Positions 1 through 9,163 of a stretch of DNA of 64,000 bases are shown one piece after another. Position 1 is the stretch's first letter. Each line of letters begins with the position of its first letter. The notes beneath the pieces were generated by a model that searched no databases, was not told where the DNA came from, and saw only the letters and a list, made by a program, of their open reading frames with translations. This stretch comes from an uncultured Acidobacteriia bacterium (GTDB taxonomy: Bacteria; Acidobacteriota; Terriglobia; Bryobacterales; Bryobacteraceae). Made by a program: the position numbers and the translations under genes. Location of the stretch: NCBI GenBank assembly GCA_903828455.1, contig CAIKMJ010000005.1, positions 32,639 through 96,638 on the forward strand, in the 5' to 3' direction.

Positions 1-601
1 TGGTCCGCATACCCAGCGCATGCGCCGTGCGGTGCACGTCGATCCACTCCTGCGTGCCGCATTTCAAACGGCTGATGCGATAGCGAACCGCGTCGTCCAG
101 AATTTCCGCGCCGCCGCCGGGAATCGAATCGAGCCCTGCATCACGCAACCGCGCGATAGTGTCATGGAGAGAAAGGCCGCTCACCTGCGCGATGTTGGTG
201 ATTTCGGGGGCAGAGAAGCAGTGACACCAGATGTTGAAACGCTTTTTGATATTGCGGAGCAGGTCTTCGTACCATTCGATCTTCAGGTCCGGATGCAGGC
301 CGCCCTGGAACAGGATGCCGGTGCCGCCGAGGTCGATGGTCTCCTGGATCTTGTCGAAGATAGTCTCCTGCGGCAGCACGTAGCCTTCCTTGTGGCCCAT
401 CGGGCGATAGAAGGCGCAGAAGCTGCAGTACTCGGTGCAGAAGTTGGTGTAGTTAATGTTGCGGTCGATGATGTAGCTGACGATTCCGTCGGGATGGTGG
501 CGGCGGCGGACGGCGTCGGCCTCCATGCCGATGCCGATCAGATCGTCGGAAGCGAACATTTCGATGGCTTCGGCTCGGGAGATCATAGGCGGAAATTTCA
601 T
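1..601 (-). CDS. mqnC: Cyclic dehypoxanthinyl futalosine synthase (MqnC), C-terminus cut by the window edge
   Basis: Radical SAM enzyme of the futalosine route to menaquinone, converting dehypoxanthinyl futalosine to its cyclic form in the cytoplasm. Reading the minus strand from the ATG at 601-599 gives about 200 residues open to the window edge. The 4Fe-4S/SAM cluster motif CTEYCSFC is at residues 55-62, followed by the family-typical FYRPMGHKEGY. Further in are GGLHPDLKIEWYEDLL, FSAPEI, SLHDTIARLRDAG and IPGGGAEIL, all characteristic of MqnC rather than MqnE or BioB. No strong ribosome binding site precedes the start; an in-frame ATG at 586-584 is an alternative. It implies a menaquinone-based respiratory chain. 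Confidence 0.9.
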   Translation of the reverse strand, partial: MKFPPMISRAEAIEMFASDDLIGIGMEADAVRRRHHPDGIVSYIIDRNINYTNFCTEYCSFCAFYRPMGHKEGYVLPQETIFDKIQETIDLGGTGILFQGGLHPDLKIEWYEDLLRNIKKRFNIWCHCFSAPEITNIAQVSGLSLHDTIARLRDAGLDSIPGGGAEILDDAVRYRISRLKCGTQEWIDVHRTAHALGMRT

Positions 602-1053
602 TTTAGCGGGTGGCAGGGCTCGCCGGAGCGCGCGGCGCCGATTCCGGGGTGCGATCCGGGGCGCAAATTGGAGCGCGGGCGGGAGATCCGGCGCGGCGCA
701 CCTCCAACATTAAAATCTCCCAGGCATTTCCAGTCGAATCGAAGGCTCTGAATCCGGCCGTCTGACTCATAATAAAGAGATTGCGCGCGGACTCTTTCCG
801 CCGGATTTAATCTGAAATTCATATCTTCGCCGATAGCTGTGTTGTATACTGAAAGTGAAGTTAGTCGATGAAAAACAGCAATTAGTCTGTAATAGTAATC
901 GGCCTTATTCAAAGTTGCGATGCAACCATTCCGTTGCGATCGCAATCCCAAACAACAGGGGCCACGCGGCCCGGGTATATTCATCTGGCGGCGCAACAAG
1001 CCAGTTACCTCGTTGTGTATTCATTCAATTAATCAAACAGGAGAACTGGACTC
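602..1053. other. Divergent intergenic region between mqnC and a secreted-protein gene
   Basis: About 450 bases with no convincing gene on either strand. It separates two divergent genes, so promoters for both are expected. A TATACT-like -10 element at about 846-851 (in TTGTATACTG) is the only candidate promoter element I noted, and its -35 partner is poor. The stretch is more AT-rich than the flanking genes. I see no repeat or RNA gene in it. Confidence 0.4.
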
Positions 1054-1392
1054 ATGAAGTGTTTAAACGTGTTTCTCGGCATCACTACTCTGGCATTGGG
1101 CATCGCAGGCGCGGCCGCTCCGGCCTATGATCTGCGGCTTACGGGGCCCACGTGGGTCGGTGCGACTCAGCTGCAGCCGGGGCAGTACAAAGTGGAAATC
1201 GAAGGCGAAAAGGCCATCTTCAAAAAGGGCAAGAGCGTTGTCGAGGTTCCGGTCACAATCGGCGCCGCCGAAAAGAAGTTCACTTACACCTCGTTCACCA
1301 TTTCGGAGGACAAGATGAAAGAAATCGATTTCGCCGGCACCAAATCCAAAGTCATGTTTGCCGCCGATGCTCCGGCTGTCAAAGGGAACTAA
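1054..1392 (+). CDS. Small secreted protein of unknown function
   Basis: 112 residues. A clear Sec signal peptide (MKCLNVFLGITTLALGIAGAA, cleavage near AAA-PAYD) leads to a mature domain of about 90 residues rich in alternating beta-type sequence (GPTWVGATQLQPGQYKVEI, then FTYTSFTIS). The N-terminal part of the mature protein resembles small exported beta-sandwich proteins common in acidobacteria. I do not recognise a characterised family. A good ribosome binding site (CAGGAGAA) sits 10-15 bases upstream of the ATG, which suggests efficient translation. It is followed by a long perfect inverted repeat. Confidence 0.8.
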   Translation: MKCLNVFLGITTLALGIAGAAAPAYDLRLTGPTWVGATQLQPGQYKVEIEGEKAIFKKGKSVVEVPVTIGAAEKKFTYTSFTISEDKMKEIDFAGTKSKVMFAADAPAVKGN

Positions 1393-1437
1393 GTCGGCAA
1401 GTGTCCGCAGTTAGATAACGCGGCTGGAAAACGGCCA

Positions 1438-1491
1438 GCGAACCGAAGCCGGAGAGGTTTTCTTCGATTTACTGCTTTGGCTTCGGTTCGC
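1438..1491. repeat. 13-bp perfect inverted repeat, possible terminator hairpin
   Basis: Arms GCGAACCGAAGCC (1438-1450) and GGCTTCGGTTCGC (1479-1491) are perfectly complementary with a 28-base loop. A shorter hairpin, GGCAA-TT-TTGCC, follows directly at 1492-1503. It lies just after the small secreted-protein gene and just before the DUF2252 gene, so it may end transcription of the first. The long loop and lack of a clean T-tract make it atypical. Confidence 0.5.
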
Positions 1492-1505
1492 GGCAATTTT
1501 GCCAG

Positions 1506-2894
1506 TTGGCCAGGTCTGCGCCGACTCGGCCTTCGTTTGACTACAATGACGGAGTGCCTGTAACAGCACCCTTTGTAGCTCCAACATTCGATCCGAAAGG
1601 CCGTATTGCCGCGGGTAAGGTTTTGCGTGATGACGTACCGCGCGCCGCGCTCGCTGCCGTCCCGCCCGCGTCCCGCGCCTTTAATCCGATCGCGCTCCTG
1701 GCGGCCGCATCCGCGAAGGACCGCGTCGCGTCGCTCCTTCCCATCAAGTACGGCCGCATGTCGGCCTCGCCCTTTGCTTTCTTCCGCGGCGCCGCGCCGC
1801 TGATGGCGGCAGACCTTGCGCTGCTGCCAAATACGAAGATCACCGCCCAGCTCTGCGGCGATGCGCACGTGCAAAACCTCGGATCTTTCGCCGCTCCCGA
1901 CGGCAAACTTGTCTTCGACTTCAACGACTTCGACGAAACCATTTCGGGCCCGTTTGAGTGGGACGTGAAGCGGCTCGCTGCTTCTCTCATCCTCGCCGGC
2001 CGGGAATCCGGCCACAGGGACACGCTCTGCCGCGAGGCCGCGGAGACTTTCGTTCTTTCGTACTGCCGAGCCATTGACGCGTTTTCGCGGGAGCCGGTTC
2101 TCGACGCCGCACGGCATCAGGTTCACCGGGAACAGCGGGTGGCGCCCATCCATGCCGCCTTGCTTCAGTCGCAGCGCGCCCGGCCGGCCGATCTGCTCGC
2201 CAAATTTACGGAAGTGGCGGCCGCGGGCAAGCGGCGGTTCCGTAACGAGCCGCCGCTTGTTCGCCGCATTACAGGCAAGGAAGCGCGCGCTGTTCTGGAC
2301 GCGCTGCCCCTGTATCGCAAATCGCTCGCGCCGGAGCGCCGGCACCTTTTTGACTTCTTCCGTCCGGTTGACGTGGGTTTCAAAGTCGTAGGTACCGGCA
2401 GCGTCGGACTTCGCGATTATGTGGTGCTGCTGGACGGCAACGGCCCCCGCGACCCGCTCTTTCTGCAGATCAAGCAGGAGGTCTGCTCCGCTTACTCACC
2501 CTTTCTGCCCAATGCGCGAACGCCCGCGCACGCCGGCCGACGCGCCGCCGAAGGGCAGCGCGCGATACAGCCGCTTTCCGATCTTCTGCTCGGATGGACT
2601 ACGATCGGACCGCACCAGTACCTGGTCCGGCAACTCAATGACCACAAGGGCAGCATCGACATCAATCTGCTGCGCGGCGGCGGCCTGAAAAATCTCGCGC
2701 TGGTGGCTGGCGAACTGCTTGCGCGCGGCCACGCCCGTTCGGGTGATGCCTGCATGATCCGGGGCTATTGCGGATCGGGAGAAAAAATGACGCGGGCAGT
2801 GACTGATTTCGCCGTTGCTTACGCGGACCAGACAGACGCGGATTTCGCCAGCTTCATAGCGGCGATCAAGGCCGGAAAAATCAAAGCCGTTTGA
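1506..2894 (+). CDS. DUF2252 family protein
   Basis: Belongs to the uncharacterised DUF2252 family, whose fold is considered distantly related to protein or aminoglycoside kinases; substrate unknown. Diagnostic stretches are RMSASPFAFFRGAA, LCGDAHVQNLGSF and VFDFNDFDET, where His and Asp residues resemble a kinase catalytic loop and metal-binding Asp, then DVKRLAASL; a YLVRQLNDHKGSID stretch lies near the C-terminus. The frame opens with TTG at 1506 (462 residues). An in-frame GTG at 1554 gives 446 residues and fits the usual family N-terminus better (FDPKGRIAAGKVLR begins soon after), so the start is uncertain. Cytoplasmic, with no signal peptide. Confidence 0.85.
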   Translation: MARSAPTRPSFDYNDGVPVTAPFVAPTFDPKGRIAAGKVLRDDVPRAALAAVPPASRAFNPIALLAAASAKDRVASLLPIKYGRMSASPFAFFRGAAPLMAADLALLPNTKITAQLCGDAHVQNLGSFAAPDGKLVFDFNDFDETISGPFEWDVKRLAASLILAGRESGHRDTLCREAAETFVLSYCRAIDAFSREPVLDAARHQVHREQRVAPIHAALLQSQRARPADLLAKFTEVAAAGKRRFRNEPPLVRRITGKEARAVLDALPLYRKSLAPERRHLFDFFRPVDVGFKVVGTGSVGLRDYVVLLDGNGPRDPLFLQIKQEVCSAYSPFLPNARTPAHAGRRAAEGQRAIQPLSDLLLGWTTIGPHQYLVRQLNDHKGSIDINLLRGGGLKNLALVAGELLARGHARSGDACMIRGYCGSGEKMTRAVTDFAVAYADQTDADFASFIAAIKAGKIKAV

Positions 2895-2981
2895 TTTTAA
2901 TGCCGCACTTGCCGCGTTTGGCGAAGGGTAATAGGATGGTTGCGTCCACGCCAACTCCGCAACTTTCGACTGGAGAATATG

Positions 2982-4988
2982 ATGTCTGCCTTTTCCTGCA
3001 AACGCGTCGCCGCCTCCGTGCTTTTCATCTTCACCGCTCTTTTCGGCGGGACAGTCGCTTTCGCGCAGACCGGGGCGAAGAACGGTGAATGGACCACTTA
3101 TGGCGGCGATCTCGCCAACTCGCGCTACTCGCCGCTGAGCCAGATCGACGCCGGCAATTTCAATAAGCTGCAGCTCGCCTGGCGATTCAACACAGCAAGT
3201 CTGGGGCCGGTGCCGGAGACCAATCTCGAAGCGACGCCTTTGATGGTGGGCGGTGTGATCTACACCGTGGCCGGGTCGCGCCGCGATGTTGTCGCGCTGG
3301 ATGCGATCACGGGGGAACTGCTCTGGATGCACACGGAAAGGGAAGGCCCGCGAGGCGAAAAAGCGCCGCGCACTCTTTCCGGCCGCGGCCTCGCGTACTG
3401 GAGTAACGGCAAACAGGGAGCGGCGAAGGAGGAGCGCATCCTCTACGTCACGCCCGGCTACCGGCTGATTGCGCTCGACGCAAAGACCGGCATTGCGGTG
3501 TCGACGTTCGGGACGAAAGGCACGGTGGATCTGAAGCTGGAAGACGATCAGGTCATCGACCTGGTGACCGGCGAAGTGGGACTGCACGCCGCGCCGACCG
3601 TGGCCGGCGACACCGTCATCATCGGCGCCGCGCATCTGGCGGGCGGCTCGCCGAAAAGCAAAACCAACGTCAAAGGCTACGTCCGCGGATATGACGTGAA
3701 GACGGGCAAGCGGCTCTGGATCTTTCACACCATCCCCAAGCCCGGTGAATTCGGCTACAAAACCTGGGAGAACGATTCGGCGGATTACACCGGAAATACG
3801 GGCGTGTGGGCACAGATTTCGGTGGACGAGCAGCTTGGCCTCGTCTATCTTCCGGTGGAACTGCCGACGGGAGATTATTATGGCGGCAACCGTCCGGGCG
3901 ACGGGCTGTTCGGCGAAAGCATCGTGGCCGTTGATCTGAAAACCGGCGCGCGCAAGTGGCACTACCAGCTGGTTCATCATGGCATCTGGGACTGGGACAT
4001 CCCCTGCGCGCCGATGTTGGTGGACTTTACGCTCGATGGCAAGACAGTGAAAGCCGTAGCGCAGCCGACCAAGCAAAATTATCTTTACGTGTTCGACCGC
4101 GCGACCGGCCAGCCGATCTGGCCGATTGAGGAGCGCCCGGTGCCGCAGGGCGACGTGCCCGGCGAGAAGTATTCGAAGACTCAGCCTTTTCCGACGAAGC
4201 CGCCGGCCTACGGGCGCACAGGCACGAGCGTTGATGAGCTGACCGACTTCACACCGCAGCTGCGCGCCGACGCTATCAAGGTCGCCTCGCATTACAAGAT
4301 GGGACCGCTCTTCACGCCGCCTGTGCTGAGCAGGGCGGAGGGCCCGCTGGCGACGCTCACCGCCGGATGCTGCCAGGGCGGCAGTAACTGGCCGGGCGGT
4401 TCGTACGATCCGCAGACCCACATGCTGTACGTGTTCACTCAGAATGTAGTCAATCCGCTCGGGATTGTGCCGGCCGATCCGGCGAAGTCGGACTTTCGCT
4501 ACTTCTCCGGCGTGGTGCCGTCGGACTTCACTCCAACCACAGAGGCCGGCGGTCGAAACATCACCGTCGACGGATTGCCGCTTCTTAAACCCCCGTATGG
4601 CTCGATTGCGGCGATCAACATGGATAAAGGCGAGATCGCGTGGATCGTTCCGCACGGCGAGACGCCGGACAACGTGCGCAACAATCCGATGCTGAAGGGC
4701 GTGAATGTTCCGCGGACGGGCCGGTCGGGAATTGTGGGTGTTTTGACGACGTCGACGCTTTTGATCGCCGGTGAACGCGGAACCTTCACCGATGAGAAGG
4801 GGCGCGCAGGTGCACTGCTGCGTGCTTACGACAAGGCTACGGGCAAGGATGCCGGCGCAGTCTACATGCCGATGGGGCAGACTGGCGCACCAATGACTTA
4901 CATGGCGGGCGGCAAGCAGTACATTGTGATCGCGGTCGGCGGGCCGAATTATCCCGGTGAATTTCTGGCGTACCGGTTGCCGGATTAA
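2982..4988 (+). CDS. Secreted PQQ-dependent dehydrogenase (quinoprotein glucose/alcohol dehydrogenase type)
   Basis: Periplasmic quinoprotein of the eight-bladed propeller family that oxidises sugars or alcohols with pyrroloquinoline quinone and passes electrons to the respiratory chain. The signal peptide ends near AFA-QTG. The mature start NGEWTTYGGDLANSRYSPL is the family hallmark. Propeller motifs such as VVALDAITGELLW, HHGIWDWDIPCAPMLVDF and LYVFDRATGQPIWPIEE follow. A vicinal Cys-Cys near residue 462 (GCCQGG) resembles the disulfide next to PQQ in some members. Two consecutive ATGs exist at 2979 and 2982; TGGAGAA at 2971-2977 is better spaced for 2982. No C-terminal cytochrome domain, so a separate electron acceptor is needed. 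Substrate not predictable. Confidence 0.9.
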   Translation: MSAFSCKRVAASVLFIFTALFGGTVAFAQTGAKNGEWTTYGGDLANSRYSPLSQIDAGNFNKLQLAWRFNTASLGPVPETNLEATPLMVGGVIYTVAGSRRDVVALDAITGELLWMHTEREGPRGEKAPRTLSGRGLAYWSNGKQGAAKEERILYVTPGYRLIALDAKTGIAVSTFGTKGTVDLKLEDDQVIDLVTGEVGLHAAPTVAGDTVIIGAAHLAGGSPKSKTNVKGYVRGYDVKTGKRLWIFHTIPKPGEFGYKTWENDSADYTGNTGVWAQISVDEQLGLVYLPVELPTGDYYGGNRPGDGLFGESIVAVDLKTGARKWHYQLVHHGIWDWDIPCAPMLVDFTLDGKTVKAVAQPTKQNYLYVFDRATGQPIWPIEERPVPQGDVPGEKYSKTQPFPTKPPAYGRTGTSVDELTDFTPQLRADAIKVASHYKMGPLFTPPVLSRAEGPLATLTAGCCQGGSNWPGGSYDPQTHMLYVFTQNVVNPLGIVPADPAKSDFRYFSGVVPSDFTPTTEAGGRNITVDGLPLLKPPYGSIAAINMDKGEIAWIVPHGETPDNVRNNPMLKGVNVPRTGRSGIVGVLTTSTLLIAGERGTFTDEKGRAGALLRAYDKATGKDAGAVYMPMGQTGAPMTYMAGGKQYIVIAVGGPNYPGEFLAYRLPD

Positions 4989-5038
4989 ATCCGTCAGGGG
5001 CGAAAAGCTCCGCCACCGTGCTCCGGTAGACTGAGAAA

Positions 5039-5575
5039 ATGCGGGATCAATTCCAAACCAATCAGACGAAGGCAAAAGCTCTGGTGGAGGCGCTTTCAGT
5101 CGGACAACTGAACTGGAAGAAGGGCGAATCCTGGAGTGTCGCGGAATGTCTGGCCCATCTGGTGGCCACCAACGTGCCGCTCGGAGCAGCGATAATTGAC
5201 GCAGTCCAGAGGCATTCCGCGGGGCGGCCAGCGGCCGGAGGAGGGTTTCCCACGCCGCACTTCGTGGCAAACATGCTCGTGCGTGCGCTGGAACCGCCCC
5301 CCAGGGTCAAAGCCAAAGCGCCGGCGATTATTGCGCCGAAGCAGTCGTCATACGGAAAAGACATTCTGGAGGCGTACCTGGCCTCCCACAAGGAACTGCT
5401 GGAATTGATGGGAAGCGCGGGGAAGAGCCAACTGGAGGGCGCCACTTTCCGGCATCCCCTCCTTCCGCTGCGCCTGCCGGCCGACGTTGGACTTCTGCTG
5501 GTGGCTACTCACGATCGTCGGCACCTCTGGCAGGCCGAACAGGTAACGAAAAACGCGGATTTTCCCCGTAGCTGA
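5039..5575 (+). CDS. DinB-like four-helix protein
   Basis: 178 residues, DinB/YfiT-like putative metal-dependent family. The usual N-terminal pattern is seen (WSVAECLAHL, with a His as the first metal ligand near residue 40), and the C-terminal pair of His residues is in VATHDRRHLWQAE. This three-His arrangement is the family metal site. Members include bacillithiol or mycothiol transferases and many of unknown function; nothing here picks out a thiol substrate. Cytoplasmic, apparently monocistronic. Confidence 0.85.
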   Translation: MRDQFQTNQTKAKALVEALSVGQLNWKKGESWSVAECLAHLVATNVPLGAAIIDAVQRHSAGRPAAGGGFPTPHFVANMLVRALEPPPRVKAKAPAIIAPKQSSYGKDILEAYLASHKELLELMGSAGKSQLEGATFRHPLLPLRLPADVGLLLVATHDRRHLWQAEQVTKNADFPRS

Positions 5576-5587
5576 CACAGCGAGCCG

Positions 5588-5613
5588 GCCAGCGCTCCGC
5601 AGTGTTCGCTGGC
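5588..5613. repeat. 7-bp inverted repeat downstream of the DinB gene
   Basis: GCCAGCG (5588-5594) and CGCTGGC (5607-5613) form a perfect stem with a 12-base loop, just after the DinB stop. The octamer GCGCTCCG is also directly repeated here. It may be a transcription end signal, but there is no T-tract. Confidence 0.35.
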
Positions 5614-5751
5614 GCTCCGGGGACCCGCCTTTGCACGACAGCGTCGAGCCGGATGCGCCGCGTGGCTGAATGCACAGCGCGAGTAAGATCGAAAAGAACG
5701 TGACCGGTCGGTGGGGCGTTAGCGCGGCCGATCCGGGAAAGACGGTAGGGT

Positions 5752-6510
5752 TTGAAGATTTCCGAACGCTGTTACGCGGTGACTGGACTGGGATATTCAC
5801 CGCCCTGGTGCGTCAATGCGGGCTTCGTGGTTGGCGATGAAACCACGCTCGTGCTCGACACGGGCGGCAATTGGCTGGCCGGAGCAACCGTGCACGGGTA
5901 CGCCTCGGCAGTGCGGCCCGCGAACCGGTTGCTGGTGTTGAATCTGGAAAAGCACTTCGACCATATCGGCGGCAACGGGTATTTCGCCGAGCGCGGCGCC
6001 GAGATTCTGGGGCACGCGGCGTGCCAGCGCAGCGCCGCCGAGTTCCGCGAAGAGAAGGCCGAATTCAATGCGACGATTCCGAATGCGACTCGGCGCGCGC
6101 GCGGTGAGGCGGAGGCCTTCTTCGTGAATACGCGGCTGACGAATCCGGGTGAGAGGCGGATTACGGAGGACACGCGGCTGGATCTCGGCGGGTGCGAGGT
6201 GGAGATTCTGCTGACGCCGGGCCACACGCCGACGAATCTGAGCGCTTGGGTGGCGGACGAGCGCGTCCTGTACGCGGGCGATTGTCTAATCAGCGGGTAT
6301 CTGGCGAATCTGGACGCCGGCGGGCCGGAGGAGTGGCGGACGTGGTTGCGGTCGCTGGACCGCATTGCGGCGCTGGAGCCTCGCGTCGTGGTGGCGGGGC
6401 ATGGCGCGGTGATGACGGGCAGCGACGTGCCGCGGATGATCCGTAATGTGCGGGCGACGCTGGAGGGTGCGGTGAAGGCGGGTGTAAGTCCGACCGGGGA
6501 AAGAGGCTAG
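5752..6510 (+). CDS. MBL-fold metallo-hydrolase with altered metal motif
   Basis: 252 residues of the metallo-beta-lactamase fold. The metal motif region reads EKHFDHIGGN, so the first His of the canonical HxHxDH is replaced by Glu while the second His, the Asp and the last His remain. Later ligands are present: TPGHTP (His), YAGDCLI (Asp) and VVAGHG (His). It probably still binds metal, with an unusual first site. The start is a TTG at 5752 after GGTAGGG; no better ATG is available because the N-terminal strand GYSPPWCVNAGFVVGDET must be included. Function unknown; cytoplasmic. Confidence 0.8.
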   Translation: MKISERCYAVTGLGYSPPWCVNAGFVVGDETTLVLDTGGNWLAGATVHGYASAVRPANRLLVLNLEKHFDHIGGNGYFAERGAEILGHAACQRSAAEFREEKAEFNATIPNATRRARGEAEAFFVNTRLTNPGERRITEDTRLDLGGCEVEILLTPGHTPTNLSAWVADERVLYAGDCLISGYLANLDAGGPEEWRTWLRSLDRIAALEPRVVVAGHGAVMTGSDVPRMIRNVRATLEGAVKAGVSPTGERG

Positions 6511-6554
6511 AGGTTCGTTAAAGCCAGACCAACTGCGGCACGGCTTGTCCCCGC

Positions 6555-8666
6555 TCAGAACGCCAGCAGTTGATCGATTGCCTTTACCAGATCGTCCGTT
6601 TGCGGCAGAATCTTCTGCTCCAGCTGCGGATGATACGCGACCCAGGTGTCCATGGCTGCAACACGCTTCACCGGGGCGTCGAGGTTGCTGAACAGTTCGT
6701 CGGCAATACGCGCGGCGATCTCAGCACCGTAGCCAAAGCTGAGCGTGTCTTCGTGGGCGATGATGACGCGGCCGGTCTTTGTGACGCTGGCGCAAATCGC
6801 TTCCCAGTCGTACGGAGCGAGAGAGCGCAGGTCGAGCACCTCCACCGTCTTGCCGGGATGGCTGGCTTCGATCTCCTGCGCGGCCAGTTCAGCCTTGTGA
6901 ACGAGCGCGCCGTAGGCGATGACGGTGAGCGAGTCACCGGCGCGGGCAATTCGCGCCTTGCCGAACGGGATCGTGAAATCCTCGCCCGGATGCGGCGCGC
7001 GGTTGTACATCTCGCGATAGAGCTTCTTGTGTTCGAGGAACAGCACCGGGTCGTCGGAACGGATGGCGGTGCGCAGCAATCCGCAGGCGTCTTCGGCATT
7101 CGAGGGGAACACGACCCGCAGTCCCGGCATGTGGGTGAATTCCACTTCGCCGCACTGCGAATGATAGGTCGAGCCGCCGTTCAGATAGCCGCCGATGGGC
7201 ACGCGAATGATGAGTGGCGCCGAGTAGGCGTTGTTCGAGCGCCAGCGGAGGGAGGCGAGTTCGTCGCGAATCTGCATCATCGCCGGCCAGATGTAGTCGA
7301 AAAACTGGATTTCGACAATGGGTTTCAGGCCCGCGATGGCCATGCCGATGGCGCGGCCCACGATGGAGGCCTCGGCGATGGGTGCGTTGAAGCAGCGCTT
7401 GGAACCGAATTCGGCCTGCAAGCCGTGGGTGACCGAAAAAACGCCGCCCTTGCCCTTCACTTCAGTGAGGTTCCCTTCGCGGCTGCAGTCGGCCACATCT
7501 TCGCCGAAGACGAGGATGCGCGAGTCGCGGCGCATTTCCTCTTTGAGCGTGGCGTTGATGGCGTCGAGCATCGTCCGCGGCTCGCCTTCAGGCTGCGCGG
7601 TGGCGGCGAAGACGGACGAGGACGGGTCTATGGTGTCGGAATACAGATGATCGAGTACTGACTCCGGCGGCGCGGGCGGCTGTTCGAGCGCGCGGTGCGC
7701 GTCCTGCAGAATCTCGTGATCGATCTGCTTCATCAGGTGTTGCAGCGCAGTTGCTTCGATCACACCCTCCTCGACCAGGAATTTCGGGAAGGTGACGTGC
7801 GGATCGCGAGCGGCCTCTTCCTCGCGTTCGTGCTTCGACTTGTAATCCTTTTCCGAATCGCTGTAGGAATGCGAATAGGGGCGCGTGCAGTGGGCGTGGA
7901 CCAGTGACGGTCCATGGCCTTCGCGGCACCAGGCTGAAGCGGCCGACATGGCGCGCCAGGAGGAGATGAAATCCGTGCCATCCACCTCAATGGTCAGCAT
8001 GTGCGGGAAGCCGGCCATGAGCTTCGAAATGGAGCCGCCGGGCGTCTGGCTTTCGATTGGTACGGAAATCGCGAAACCATTGTCCTCAATCAGGAAGATC
8101 ACGGGCAGGCGATAGAGACAGGCCTGATTGACCGATTCCCAGAATTCCCCTTCGCTGGTGGCCCCGTCGCCGGAGCAGACCAGAACCACGCGGTCTTCGC
8201 CTGGATGCTGAATCCGCAGCGCTTCGGCGCATCCCACGGATTGCACGAACTGGGTGCCGGTGGCCGAGGAGCCGATCACCAGGTTCAGCGCCGGATTCGA
8301 CCAGTGGTTGGGCATCTGCCTTCCGCCGCTGGCCGGGTCTGTAGCCGCGCCGACGGCCTGAAGGAACATGTCGTACGGCTTGACGCCGAGCGCGAGGGCA
8401 AGTGCGCGGTCGCGGTAATAAGGGTAGAACCAGTCGTAGCCGGGTTTGAGCACCATGCCGGCGGCGGTTTGGATGGCCTCGTGGCCGGCACCGGAAATCT
8501 GAAAAAAGATCTTTTGCTGGCGCTTGAGGAGGATCTCTCGGTCGTCGATGCGGCGGGAGGTGTGGATGTGGCGGAGGGCTTGGAGGAGCGTCTCAGGTTC
8601 GAGGCCCGCGGCGCGCGCCACTTTGAGCCGTTCGGTGCCCGCTGGCGTGGCAAACGACGTCGTCAT
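6555..8666 (-). CDS. Fused 2-oxoacid dehydrogenase E1 component (alpha and beta in one chain)
   Basis: 703-residue thiamine-diphosphate enzyme that decarboxylates 2-oxoacids, probably branched-chain ones or pyruvate, and transfers the acyl group to a lipoyl E2. The alpha half (about 1-340) carries the ThDP motif GDGATSEGE near residue 165 with the closing Asn in LIEDNGFAIS, plus the phosphorylation-loop-like RPYSHSYSD. The beta half (about 360-703) starts at TMLDAINATLKEEM and has VFGEDVAD, FNAPIAEASIVGRAIG and PVLFLEHKKLYR. Subunits are separate in most bacteria, but fused E1 is known in several phyla including acidobacteria. The ATG at 8666 is preceded by GGAGG. No E2 or E3 gene lies nearby. 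Upstream in-frame sequence is not protein-like. Confidence 0.9.
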   Translation of the reverse strand: MTTSFATPAGTERLKVARAAGLEPETLLQALRHIHTSRRIDDREILLKRQQKIFFQISGAGHEAIQTAAGMVLKPGYDWFYPYYRDRALALALGVKPYDMFLQAVGAATDPASGGRQMPNHWSNPALNLVIGSSATGTQFVQSVGCAEALRIQHPGEDRVVLVCSGDGATSEGEFWESVNQACLYRLPVIFLIEDNGFAISVPIESQTPGGSISKLMAGFPHMLTIEVDGTDFISSWRAMSAASAWCREGHGPSLVHAHCTRPYSHSYSDSEKDYKSKHEREEEAARDPHVTFPKFLVEEGVIEATALQHLMKQIDHEILQDAHRALEQPPAPPESVLDHLYSDTIDPSSSVFAATAQPEGEPRTMLDAINATLKEEMRRDSRILVFGEDVADCSREGNLTEVKGKGGVFSVTHGLQAEFGSKRCFNAPIAEASIVGRAIGMAIAGLKPIVEIQFFDYIWPAMMQIRDELASLRWRSNNAYSAPLIIRVPIGGYLNGGSTYHSQCGEVEFTHMPGLRVVFPSNAEDACGLLRTAIRSDDPVLFLEHKKLYREMYNRAPHPGEDFTIPFGKARIARAGDSLTVIAYGALVHKAELAAQEIEASHPGKTVEVLDLRSLAPYDWEAICASVTKTGRVIIAHEDTLSFGYGAEIAARIADELFSNLDAPVKRVAAMDTWVAYHPQLEQKILPQTDDLVKAIDQLLAF

Positions 8667-8746
8667 GAGGGATAGACCTCCATCAGGATAGCAGGGTTCC
8701 GGATAATGCAACAGACGGTTCAGGCAAGGGAGATTCTCAGGCCAGA

Positions 8747-9163
8747 CTACTGAATGAAATAGCCCACGCACTTCAGTATCCCGGCTTCGGCGACCAGCGT
8801 CACAGTTTCCACGGCCTCGGCCTTGTGTTCGAACGCGGACCGGAACTGCAGGATGGCATAGTCGCCATCGGGTGCGCCGGGAAGGCTGCGGGCGAACTTC
8901 ACGCCGATGATCGAGCGGGGCGATTTCAATGCCCCCAGCGGGCTCCGGACCTGGCCCACCATGCCGATCCATTGGCGCTGAGTGACGCGCGCGCGAAACT
9001 GCGAGCCTGACTGCTTCCAGCTGTCGGCGTACTGTTTATTGTCGACCAGGGCGAGCCACGTTTCGGCGCTCGTCAGAGCCTCCGGCTCGGTGGGCGCGGC
9101 GGCAAAAGCCCGACACACCAATGCGAACAGGCAGAGTGCGGCAGCAATCCGCCGGGTATTCAT
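8747..9163 (-). CDS. Secreted DUF4019 protein
   Basis: 138 residues. The signal peptide MNTRRIAAALCLFALVCRAFA is followed by a single DUF4019 domain, recognised from SAETWLALVDNKQYADSWKQ, RVTQRQWIGM, GDYAILQFRSAFEHKAEAVE and a C-terminal VGYFIQ. The family is uncharacterised, exported, and has an NTF2-like appearance. I chose the ATG at 9163 because the signal peptide begins there; the open frame extends further upstream without protein character. It is 80 bases upstream of the E1 gene on the same strand, so cotranscription is possible but not required. Divergent from the metalloprotease operon. Confidence 0.8.
   Translation of the reverse strand: MNTRRIAAALCLFALVCRAFAAAPTEPEALTSAETWLALVDNKQYADSWKQSGSQFRARVTQRQWIGMVGQVRSPLGALKSPRSIIGVKFARSLPGAPDGDYAILQFRSAFEHKAEAVETVTLVAEAGILKCVGYFIQ

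Noticed and set aside
2496..5270. Open frame of 924 codons on the minus strand
   Set aside because: Antisense to the PQQ dehydrogenase and DUF2252 genes. Composition is Arg/His-rich without motifs, a common artefact in GC-rich DNA, while the plus-strand products are clearly real.
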